From Rotaria macrura (lineage: Eukaryota > Rotifera > Eurotatoria > Philodinida > Philodinidae), in the NCBI GenBank assembly GCA_900239685.1, contig OENT01000781.1, positions 1 through 64,000 of the forward strand: a stretch of 64,000 nucleotides of DNA, written 5' to 3'. This document shows positions 14,919 through 27,600 of this stretch, one piece after another (the stretch's first letter is position 1; every line of letters starts with the position of its first letter). Position numbers and translations under genes: made by a program. The notes under the pieces are model-generated. The model made no database searches. It saw only the letters and a list, made by a program, of their open reading frames with translations, and was not told the origin of the DNA.

Positions 14919-17900
14919 TGAAACAACGAAAAAGTTTATTTTTAAATCTTTGTTGAATTTTATCATGAATGTAAGTATTTTATAAAAAGGAAATGATATC
15001 AAACACAATAGTTCATAGTTGATTATAATCATTCACTATTGAACGAATATTTCAATGCTAATGTAGAGATTGTTATAATTCTTTTCTTTTCCTATGCAAA
15101 TTTATAATGAAATTTGTCTTTTGTTTTGTTAATTAATAAAAAATAAACATACATGCATAGCACTTTATAATTGTCTATCAAGGCATTCATGTAACCATTA
15201 GCTATGCTTAAAACGAACGTTTATTAAAGGTACATGTCATGAATTAGTGCTTGGGGTTGCTCTGAAGATTATTACGAGACAAGCACAAATTTCTATTTTT
15301 AAGGAAAATATCCTGAAGATATTACTTTTATCTTAGAGATGACCTGAGAAAAGAAAACGCTTGATATATTTTAAATAGTTACTGGGGATATTATTTCATC
15401 AACTCACATAGAAACGAGATACTCCTTAATTTACTAGACGTAGATCAACATGTTTCTACTGTGTAACATGCATGCGATTATTTTCTAGTATAACATGAAA
15501 GAAATATTTCTAGTAAATTTAAATTTCTGCAATCACAATAATAATTAAAAACTAAGAAACTTCTTTGAAAATGAGATAAGTTTAACGACTAGAAATTAGA
15601 TTCACTGAAACTTTTTCTAAGAGTCAGTTGTTTCTTTTTTACACAAAGACTTCTTCTATCACATGATTGATGTAAATAGTATTGAATATTATTGCTCATG
15701 ATTGAAAAGTTCATGTAGCAAGTGACGCTAGAGAATTGACATGACAACAGCACTACGTAACACAGACGTTAATGGCATATGGGAAAAGATTTTCATTACC
15801 TCCCTTTCTAATCAAAGACTCATACGTAAATCATAATTAAATTTGATAGAATCTTCATAACAATAATTTCTATATATTTCCTGCGTAGGCTTTTCAATCT
15901 TTAACATGCTCTAAGAGTAGACTAGATCGTCTAATAGTAAAATGAATGTCTAAGACGATGTCATGATGACACAAGAACAGGTTCAGTTGATGTCTGCTTA
16001 TTAGATATTATCGAATGGTATAAATCTACAGAAATGAAAGACAAACTAAAGAAAACGCTTTAAGATAAATTACTAGTTGTAAAGAATTTATATTAAAATT
16101 TTCAATGAAATTCTCTTTGTATATCAATTGTATTCATTACTAATAGATATCAAGCGAAGTAAAACATAGTTTACAAAAAAAAAACTAGATTGTAGTGTTT
16201 GAACAAAATCCACAGTCAAAATTAATTTTCTCTCAGCTGATGTATCTTGAATTCGTAAAAGATTAGCTTAATCATTAAAAAATCTACTTATAAAGAATAA
16301 AAATCTTTTCGATAATCTAAATAAATATCTATATCAGCTATCTAGACTATAAAAATAGAGACCATGAATAGAACAGAATTAATATCATATTTGTATCTAG
16401 ATAACACATCCTAGATTTTCTCAAAGAATCCAATGTGTTGTCATGCAAATCCTTTCTGATAGAAGAAAACATCAGTATACAAAAATTCTCTTAGTGCATT
16501 TATGTTACAATCAAAGTGTATAAATAAATAACATTTGAAGAATAAACTAGAATGATTGTTTCCTCAGCCATAGACTATTGTGTAACAATGACCTGCAAGA
16601 GAAAAGGAAAATGTTTGTTCAAAATCGACAGGTAACCTTTTAATTTCTTGTTCATTCTTTTTTCATGTATTTTTTTTTATAGTATGTTTTTGCAAATACG
16701 AATGAATTCACACAGACACATATAGATGTATTACATAGATTAATGTAAATAACATAAATAAACGTGAAAATAAATCGGATATGACAAAAAACATAAACAA
16801 ATATGAGACAAAAAGAAAAAAGAAAAAATCGTTGATCATATGTAAATGACTATTCTCTATTTTTCTTCTGTAATAAAATAGAAAAGAAACAAAAAATATA
16901 TCAGACTGATTTCTATCATAAATGCATGAAAAACTTTGTTTTCATTTTATATTTTACGGAAGCCATTCAGACGGTGGTGGAGGTAAATTTGATGATGATG
17001 GTGGTGGTGAATATTTATCATTTGATCCCGAAGAATATACATCGGGTACACAAAATGAAATTAACGATGACCGATGAAACATACCATTTCCATCATCTAA
17101 AATATTCATTTATATAAGTCTTACTTTCGACTACACTATTACATCAAGTTTAAACATATTTCATAGAAATATGAATGAATTAACCAATGCTTTTCTTATA
17201 GATTTAATATGTGAAATAAGAATTGAAGAGTATGATTCCACAGGAGTAGCATCAACGTAGATATTTCTGTTTTCATGATCATTTTTCGAAGCATCGAATT
17301 TGACAAAGTGTGCTATATCAATATTTTTTATATAGCATCTCGATTCTGACTAACATCGACATTATCGTACTGTGTTTTTAATTAGTCTGAATTACAAATG
17401 TACAGATTTAACTTGTGAACTTTCATGACTCATTCTTTGAGTTAGTTACAAAGAAAATGTTTTTTCGTTATGTAAGCCCCATCTCAAAAAGGATAACGCA
17501 AAGTTTGACTTTTCGTCTATGACATACTTCTTTTGTATAGGATTATGTGATTCTTTGAATGTCCGTCAGACTTTTTAATCTTCACAATAGAGGATTTCTT
17601 GTGTGTAATACTGTTGCTGTTAATGGTGTGGGTCAAAATAGACGATAATTTGCTTTGAATTATGGTATGATTCTACTTCATTAAATAATTTATAGTTAAA
17701 GCATCGTGTTTTGGATGGTATGATGGGAAAAGGAAGAACGGGAAAATGCCGAAAATAACAAGAGTACAAATTTAGATGGATAGAAATGTCGAAGACGAGA
17801 GTATATTGAAGTACAAGTCTCTCTCTTACCCGCAATTGAATCTTACATATTCATGTTCATCTCATATTCTTGTTTTCGATATTTTTCCATTCTGCCTTTT

Positions 17901-18081
17901 TCCATCCATTCTTTTGGATACATTAAACTTTCCTTGTCATCGAGCTTGGTGACTCTTCTGTACTGTTATAAATAACAACTGATCTGCATTTATGGAACGT
18001 ATGCAGACAGGACGATTTGTGAATGAGTCCATTTTTAGAATAAGAGGATCTCACCTCTTGTCTATAAAAGGTGATCAAGTG
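14919..18081. other. AT-rich intergenic region; one possible orphan exon
   Basis: No complete gene is seen in about 3.1 kb. At 16979-17077 (plus) a frame after a possible acceptor (ttcag) encodes a Gly/Asp-rich segment including GGGGKFDDDGGGEYLSFDPEE and ends in a stop. Its codons look protein-coding, but I find no upstream exon in the right phase, so it may be a remnant. Confidence 0.35.
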
Positions 18082-18514
18082 TCATGAATATTTTCTGATT
18101 GCATATGGAGAAGGTGACACACGAGAATACTCAAATACAGATAGAATAAAATGATTTTTGTACGTAAAAACATTGTCTTTCTTAGCTGAAACTTGTTTTT
18201 GGGTAGATCTATTAAATAGATATGGTACGAAACAAAGAGTATGAATCTCTATTTCTACAATTGAGAAACAAAATGCAATATAAAACTATATTTTGCTTCT
18301 CACCATTTCTTGATTTTTGAAACGTACACGACGTTTGATAAACAGGTAATATATCTTTTGATTTATTGCGATTATCATAGAATTTCGTCGACCAAAAATA
18401 GTACTGTTTCGTTTTGATCATTTGACGATTGTTAAATATCAATTGTTGTTGTTGTCGTATACAATTGATTGTTTCATACGATGAATTACTTGAATCATGT
18501 TGAAATGAATACAT
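18082..18514 (-). CDS. Probable two-exon gene for a small unrecognised protein
   Basis: Exon 1 runs from the ATG at 18514 to about 18307 and encodes MYSFQHDSSNSSYETINC followed by a Gln run and a Tyr/Lys-rich part. A donor (gtgaga) and an acceptor (caattgtag) remove a 49-base intron, the usual length here. The second exon then stays open for about 55 codons to a TGA at 18082-18084. The start lies 77 bases beyond the poly(A) signal of exportin-7 on the same strand, so it could instead be unusual 3' flanking sequence. No domain, signal peptide or membrane segment is recognised. Length is about 125 residues. Confidence 0.35.
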
Positions 18515-18590
18515 CTTGAAAATAACAACAATTGAAAACGAAAAAAAAAAAAAAAGAACAAAATTTTAAAAAGTTTCATACAATTTCTAT

Positions 18591-18596
18591 TTTATT
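18591..18596 (-). promoter_or_regulatory. Poly(A) signal AATAAA of exportin-7
   Basis: AATAAA lies 89 bases past the exportin-7 stop on the minus strand. Confidence 0.5.
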
Positions 18597-18684
18597 TCTC
18601 GTGTGTAATATGATAAATGTTTATAAAAAATATGTATATGAACAAAACAAAAGAAATTACAAAAAGAAAAACAAAACAAACTCA

Positions 18685-21600
18685 TCACAGGGTCATTAAC
18701 TCTTCAACAGGAGCTGTTATTGAAGATGATGGTATCGAATTTGAAATGGCAATTGTAATTGGAACATTTGTTGATATAGTTGATGATGAAGATGATACAG
18801 GTATGGATGATAAATCGGTATTGTTAATATTTAATGAATCTTGTATATCACTTCGAAATTGTGTTATATTTTGCGTAAAATTTTCTTTATTGGCTTCTTT
18901 CAATGTTCGATCAATACCTGTCATTAAATTATCTAAGGCTGTTGATAAAATAACTTGCTTAGCTTGTGTATGACCATATAATAATTGTTGTTTAATTTCA
19001 GTAAAAAATTTATTTTCATTTAATAATATAAGACCAAGAAGAGGTTTAGATACAGTATAAATGTTTCTAAAGAAAAATATTCATACTAACGTATTGTATT
19101 ATGTTAAAATATTTCGTCAAGTTAAAATTTCTCATTGTAGCTGGTATTGTTTTTTTTCAAATATAATTTCGGATAGAGTATTTAGTTCTTCTTTTAATGA
19201 AATCAAAAGTATATGTTCCTATCAATTCTTAATGAAGAGATTATGTTGACATTGTCTAAGAGAAAGAAAGTACTTGAATAAATTGTTTCATGAAGGAAAC
19301 AAATTGTCAGAAGAAATTTAACGCATATAATCGAATGGCAATGAAAATAATCGGAAACATTCATCATGAATAGTACAGGAATCAGTATTCATCTTTTATT
19401 TCATTCACAATATATTGGAAAATAATTTCAGAGAGGTTCACTGAAGAATATATTACTTTTAAAATGTTAGAATGCTTCGTTTTGTTATTATTTTCTATCA
19501 AATATTCAAATTTAGTCATTAGATTTGAATGTTTAAAAGTTGAATTCTACTAGAGGTTTCTGCATCTTTTTCTTTTTGAAATATTTCCGTATTAATTTTA
19601 AAGGCAATGCCTTCAAGAAATAAGTACATTTAAAACAACAATTGTAACATGTATGATTTTCATAAAACATATTCCTTAGGATGATACGCGTATATCCGTA
19701 AATAGACTCAACAATAAATCGATATCGTTGTTGACTACAATGCAACCTTGTACATAATGATTTTTCAGATATTGGTAAAATGTAGCACACGAAATTCTTC
19801 GAACATTTTTGGTTTGTCTCGACTCGAACGAATCGGTAAACGTTGTTTGAAGTGATATTTAGAAATTCGAGAGAAATAACTGAAAGTTTCAATAACGTGT
19901 GAAGCGTTTACGTCGGACTTAGATCTAATTGTAAATTGATGAACATGTAATTCAATGATAATGAATGTTTTTGAAAATATTATTAATAGTTTAAGTTCGA
20001 ATGAAATCTCTGTTGTTCGAGTTATACAATTAGAGATAATTTTCTTATACGAGTGAAAGTAATACTGTGCCTTTGTTTTTAGTCGTACTACAATTTAAGA
20101 TTTCTTACTCTGAGACAATGATTTGAATAGACAAGATTGATGATATCTCGTAATCGAAAGTTTCATACCCCCGCCTTCGGAATTCTACAAAATTTTTGAA
20201 AAGCTTGATGTGTATATTAATCGCAAAACGGTCGAAATTCAGGATCTTAAGATAAGACTATTGTTTAAGTTTTTTTTCTTATTTCCCAGCGTAAAAATCT
20301 TGAAATCTATTGGAAAGTTGCTTCAAAAGATCAAGTGGCTATAAGACCAGATTTAGCAGCGATATTTTTCAAACAAATTTAAGTATTCTCAATCAGCGTC
20401 AAATTCTGTCTCTAGTGATACATAATTCGATGAAATTAGAAAATAAAGTATTTCATATTAAATCAAAAAAATCAATGATTCAATTAAAATGATAAAATTC
20501 TGTATCCTTGTGCGTTCTAAATATCAATAGAGATTGAGACAGTTTAAATTAAATTTTTGCGACATTCTTGTTTCTTCCGATTTACAATCAATTGATTTAT
20601 AAATCAGAAAAATCAGCTGTTGCGCACTTGACACAGGTGCTATACAAGACAGGTGAAGGAAAAGTACATCGTTCTACTCCGAACTTTCCGCTGATTCAGA
20701 ATATGTAAGTCTGTTAGAAAAGTATCGTGAACAAAAATTGGCCGTATCACTACTTGCTTGTATTTACATCTAAGAATATTGAAAAAATGTAGGACATAAT
20801 AGAAGACTCCCTCGGAAATTTTTTGAGCGACGGACGGTTGATGTAAATTACCAAGTAGCACGTTCGATTTTTAATCTTACAAGTTATAATATATCTTTCT
20901 TCTCAGTCTAAAAAATAATCACACGATTCCAGAAATGTCTTTCATTCGTCAATAGTTTCTGATATCGATTTTATAACATCCAAAAAAAAAAGCTATTTTT
21001 TCTTTCTTAAGATATAGTTAAAATTATTATGGTCAAACTTACTTGCATTCAGAATAAATAATACCATTCAATAGATTAACAAGTATTTGTCGAAATAGAC
21101 TTTCATAATCTTGAACATTACTCATAAGATTAGGTGATGCATTATGTCTTTTAACTGAACGAAATACACAAGATAAAAATGTATCTAAATAGACGCAACA
21201 TGCATTTTGTATAATTTGTTCATGTGATAGAAATCCTTCGCTTATTGTTTCAAGTATATAACCAAATAATGGTCGTGATAAATTAGCTAAATAATCAATT
21301 TTAACAACTGAAAATGTTTCAATCAATGAAAAATAAGCTAATGTTAATTTTGGATATGAAAATAAATGTGTTTGTTTAACGTTTGTTATTATTGATATAA
21401 ATACTTGTAAAAAATTATCAAAGCATGGATCAGAATATAGATGGAATACACCAAAATTAACGTAATTACCTAAACGAAAAAGAAAAAAAATATCGGTACT
21501 CATAGATAAATGGAAAATCTTATGAAAACTAATAACATTATGTTAGCATATTTTTAGGTTCACAAGAGTTTGTTTGTTCAACCGAAAGACTCGACATACG

Positions 21601-24600
21601 TTTCATCCTATAGACATAATTTCCTTTTCGTATTTGAAGCACAATATCAGAATATAATTGTTAACTATTTATAGAAGCATTTTCTTTAACTATAATAATC
21701 AATTTAATTGGAAAAATAAAGGGACAAGTTAATTTTTCATACTCTTTCACACAGGAAAAGCATGAATTTCCTTGATGCATCACAGGTTTTGCAATCAAAA
21801 AATAATTTTCCAGTTGCATAAAATAAATTCGTGTTGTATTGAGAACTGACGTCAATCTATTCATGCAATTATGCAAATTCTGATCACAAAATATGGACTG
21901 TAGGCATTTTCTCTTATCAATTTTAAATTAAAAGAAATAATCACATTGAATATTCTCAATCTGTTTACCCCTTCGTCGTATTGATCATTCACATACTTCA
22001 AATAGGTTTTCTTTAACAAACTTATAGTACAGATTTAGAATCCATCGTCAAATCCAATAACTTTTTCGGTCAGGACACGTTCAGGTTCGAATCCTATCCG
22101 ACAGGCTCTAGTATAGATACTTTTAATGTAGATACGAGATTTTCCATTGATAGAGCCTGTTTCGATAACAAAATATTATTTACATCAATAGTTTTTGAAT
22201 CACTTCTATCACGAATTTCATAGACACATGCGTTTTTTACTTATTGCACGATAAAACATTACGAGTGATTAGTTTGTCTAAATTCATCAGTACAGATTTT
22301 CGAAGACTATTCTAATTATCCGAAGATCAATTGATAGATTTAGTTACTCGGACTTTATGGGAAACGAAAGTCGATATTTTTCATTCATTCTATCCGATGG
22401 TTATCAACAAAATATACACGAGGTTAGTGATATGAGCAATCCTTTCCAACTTTCATATACAATCAGAATGAAATCATGTGCATATACAGATGTTACCATC
22501 TAAGGATGCACCAATTCCTAGATTATAATATGAAAGAGTACATTCTTTTCTATTAAAAGTGCATCTGCCCCTCAATTGTTTGCATCGGTTAAGACCAGTA
22601 TTTTCGCTCTATCGGAAACTGTAATCGACATTTCTGAAATCGAAAATAAAGTTTATGGCATTGGTCAAAAAAACTTCCAAAATTCCACTTTTCGACTATA
22701 TCCATAAACTTTATTTTTGATTTCAGAAATTTCGATCATTAATAGAAAAAAAAATATCCTCTTTAATATCATGATCTAGGAATTGGTGCATTCCTATTAT
22801 CATCCGACTAAACATGGTAACGTACGGATCTCTAGCTGCTTAGGTCAACTAATTGAAGTATTTGATCAAAAGAAAATCAAGCTTCTAATTTGAATAGCTG
22901 TTAAAAATCTCTTGTATTATTGACCAAAAAAAAATTTCGATAGACATGAATCAAAATCGTGTGTCTCTATAAAGCTTGTTTTAGAGATACACAAAGTAGA
23001 ACATATCCTATTTTCAAATGAATAGTAAAGTGGATTATCTATAACATAACAGGCTCGATGAAAAAGAAACATACTAATAAAAATCAGAGGGAATTCGTGT
23101 TTAGTCCTACATTAACTGACATGCAAAAATCGATGATACGGTGAATTCTTTTGTTGTGTCTTACCCATCAAACATGTTTGAAGTATTCGTAAACAAGATA
23201 TGATTGGTTTTAGTTTAGCTTTATAGAATAGATTTCCATCACTTTCCGGTATAGTTGTATTAATATGTAGCAGTGTTTTTGTTTGAAATATGTAAAGTAA
23301 ATTCGATGTTTCACGAAACAATAAATAAGCACTTGGTTTTGTTGAATCGAATACTAAACGTTCTTGTCGATTCGATGTTATTTCATGAAAAAATTTTAAT
23401 AAAGGATTATATACATCTTTTTGGTCATGAAACACGTATAAAGCTTTAAGAAACAATGGTAAATACGATGGATATAGCCAATCGAAAAATGCTGTATACG
23501 CTTGTTTGGATAATAGCGAACTACATAAACCACGAAGATCACGACTTAAACCAATAATGAGTGATTGAATTTCGTCTAATGATGCCAATGTTGGACTAAA
23601 ATAGAATAGAGATAATTAGAACAATTTAATTCTATATAGAAATCTTTGTCTGTTGAATGAATGAATGAATTGTTTGTTCATATCAAATATTAAATACACG
23701 TTTTCGTCATTCTCTCATTTATTGATGGTATCGATAAAGATATATGATTTTTTCTTATTACTGAACTAAAACACTCATGGTACCAATCGAATTCCAAGGA
23801 AATCTTGCAAAACAAAGCTAAACAACTTATCCGATGTAGTAGAACAACTTCTAGAATGAAAAATTCTTGAACGAGTATTTAACTGTTATGTTCACTTACT
23901 CTATTCAAGTTTAAAACTGCAAGATTAACATTAAGTTCTGATCAACTTTCAAAAATATGTTGTCTCAAGAAAAAATACATTATTCCTAGCAGAACATAAT
24001 AAAATGTCGTAGAATTTCACATCGTCATACATTGCACAATATTAACGATTCCCAAATATGTTTAAGTCTAATAATAGTTTTCATTCAGCTCTTTATCCTT
24101 TAACCGACTCTGATCGGAAAGTTTATTTTTCTTATGAAATTGTAATTTACACTCTGTATAAATAAACATGTCAACTTTTCAGTTGTATCTGATTGTTTAC
24201 TCTCTTTCTCTCTCATTTGAATAGATTCGAGCATACGAAGCTGACAGTAATCGTTCGCTACTATACATCAAATGAAACTGAAACATTTGATGAATTCAAT
24301 AGTATCTGTATATCATGATTAGATTTCACTTACTTAAATTGAGTCATAGCCGCAAATTGTCCTGGATTCAATAATGAAATGTCGGGAAATTCTTTAAATA
24401 TTTGTACTAATCTTGTACAATGATTTGTAAATGGTTTCATAAACGCATCGATACGTTCATCGTCGTCATCATCATAACGAAATTCATACATTAGCATACG
24501 TCCAATAGCTGAATAAAATGTTGTACGTAAACGTGACCAACTACTTATTGTTAAATTACTATTATTTGTATGATTGAGTGTCGATGTAAGATGAAGAAAT

Positions 24601-27600
24601 GGAAACAAATCTTGTGTATGATGATTTATAAAATATTGAATCGGATCAAGTTTAACTAGTTTACGTACACTTTGATAACCATGAGTAAGATCACTAAAAC
24701 ATCCAACAGTTCGTTCAATTAATTTATCGGTTATTATCGAATATTGTAAATTAGTAAAAAGTTTTTTCACAAATATTGATAGCAATTGTTCTTCATCGGC
24801 AATACCTAAATAACATACGAAATAGATTCTATATGATTTGGATCATTTTTCATTTTTGACATAAGAAACAACTTTAAATCTTTCGAATCTCGATCATAAT
24901 TAGAAAGTGCTAATAATTTAATGCTCAATCAGCACAATTGAAGTTGAATACGAAACAATCGATCGTAAGCATTTCAAGTTTTTATGCAGGTATTTGCATA
25001 TTCTAAATTGATCTATCTCGTTTGTTTTTAATAATTCAAAAAATAAATGATGACTTTCAGCAAAAATTCAATTTCTTTTTTGGATGTTACAATAGTTTCG
25101 AAAGATTCTTTTGTCTATTACCATATTTTATTAATGGGAATTCTTTTTTTGTACTCAAAAAGTGAGTACACTCTAGAATCGGTCAGTGTGTCCGGCCGGC
25201 CGTTAACACGATAACTCTTTACAAATACATTCGATTGAGCTGAAATCTTGTGCACAGAATTGTCTCATGAATATCTCGGTCGAGTTCGAAGATGAGAAGG
25301 ATCCGGCAAGAAATGGTTGAGTTATCGAAAAAATTGTCATTTTTCACCAAGCAATCCCTCAGGTGGGTTACAGGGATTTTTTCAAAAAAAACTTTTTTCT
25401 CAGAATTATCCACAACGTATATAAATTGACTCAGTTTTTAACGCTGATTCCAAATCTGTTATTAGTTTTGAACTAAATCGAGCTTTCTAAAAGAACATCG
25501 CCTGAAAAAGGTCTCGAAATAAACAAAAACTGCATCCCGAAACTAAATTACCTAGATATGTCTCAGTTGGCCAGTAGTGTTGGGATTTCCCAAATACCTG
25601 GTTCTGTAGCTATTTAAAAGGACTATCGAAAGGTAAAAACCCGAAGTCAATAGATATTAAATTGACAAAACCATCCCTGAGGGGTGGTACAGGGATTTTT
25701 CAAAAAAAACTTTTTTCTCAGAATTATCCACAACGTATATAAATTGACTCAGTTTTTAACGCTGATTCCGAATCTGTTATTAGTTTTGAACCAAATCGAG
25801 CTTTCTAACAGAACATTGGCTGCAAAAAGGTCTCAAATGTACAAAAACTGCATCTAGAAACAAAATTGCCTAGATATGTCTGAGATGATCAGTAGTTTTG
25901 GAGTTTCCCAAAAAGGTTTACAAAGATACTTCTTCCGTGCACACATTCTAGAATGACTGATTTGTCTCATTCACTTTTTGAAGTACACATAACTCTCGGA
26001 CATAAGTACGAAGTTTTCACATTTATTACTATTTAACATGTAACAAAATTCAAGACTTGTGAAAATTCATGCTCGTGTGTTACTTAATATTTTGTCTATA
26101 GCTCACTCATTTTTTTAAGCTGTCAAAGCCTTTTCTGTTCATTGCAAGATTGCCATGCCTTTCAGCTACAAAATTGTATCACGTAAAACGCATGAGCATG
26201 GAGTAGTTTGCAGAATTTATCACTGCTGATGTGTTATCCGAGAAACATTTTTATCTGTACGTTACAGACCAGTATTCTACTCATAAAATTCAAACAATAC
26301 AATAGGTGATGCTCAAATTTTCAAGTACTTTAGAATTTGCGTACTTGCATATTTATTACAAATTACAAGTCTTTCCATTTTACCGTTCTACACTTATCGT
26401 AGTTCGCAGTCGAAACAATGCCCGTGTGTTACCTACATTTTGCATGAATAGATCTTTCGTTCACTATCAAAACGTACAAATACATACCTAGAATCTGTTT
26501 TTTAACATTTGTTTTTTCTTCCCTCTTAAAATAAATCAGCAATGACTACAGAAAAATGTCGTCGGTATTTTAATACGAACGATCGTTAATTCGTTAGAAA
26601 ACATTATACTAAACTTTCTATTATGAAATTGTTGAGCACATGTTTTTGAATCTTCGTCAAAATATCAAGTAAAACTTGATTATTTCATACCTCTAATTTG
26701 TAGCGAGAACAAAAGCGTTCTCTTCAGAGAAATATGTTGAGTTATTTGAATATATAAAAACTTAGCATCAATGCTTCTAAGTAACCAATTAGCAATGTCA
26801 GAGTATCTTCATGTATATCTACTAGAATTTGGGAAATAGAAAACATTAGGTTTTACTAGAAAATTCTTTTGGTTCTATTCACTACTTGTTTTTACTCATG
26901 TATCAGTATGACTACACTAAGATTTAGCATATATTGTGATGTAATTGCTGTCTTGGCTAGGTGTCTCGAAGATAATTATGAATTGGAAAACATTGATTTT
27001 GTTTATCTACACGTGTTTGAAAATTGGTAAATTAAAACAATCGATCTATAGATTCTGAGTTAGAACAACACAATAAAATATGAAAACATATTGAATATGA
27101 TACCATGACTAGTTAAGCAAATTTCTAATTAGTACTGATTCCATGCAAATTTAAAATTTAGTTTGAAATTTGGTCGTGTTAAGTTCCTTACTGTTTATGA
27201 TGAAAGAATAGAATTTAAGATATTGCTTTATAACGAAACAATATGCTCGTGGCTAAGAGTGTTAAACTATATCGACTATATCGTCGTTTTATTTTTTGAA
27301 GATCGATTCATACGATAGAATTTAGTATCCTTTTGATACGTTTCGTACAAGTTTAGAATTTAGATACTGAACGTTCACTTGCGTAACATCTTTATTCCTA
27401 TTACTACGCACGATGAGATTTATACTTGGAAACTAAACCAGTGTTTAATAACGATCTATCATTGCTATTGTTAATAAAAAGCAATGTTTATTTTGATTAT
27501 TCTAAACTATAAAATCAAATTTCATGCATGGCTATTCCGATATTGCTTTTATTATTGAATAGAAAATCATGTATTGAATATGAGCGCACAACTGTCAAAA

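Noticed and set aside
19533-19892. 119-codon open frame (minus) in exportin-7 intron 7
   Set aside because: Lys/Cys-rich translation without a domain; intronic and unsupported.
22084-22094. GGTTCGAATCC, a perfect tRNA B-box sequence
   Set aside because: No A box at the right distance upstream and no T-stem or acceptor pairing; at most a tRNA-derived repeat fragment.
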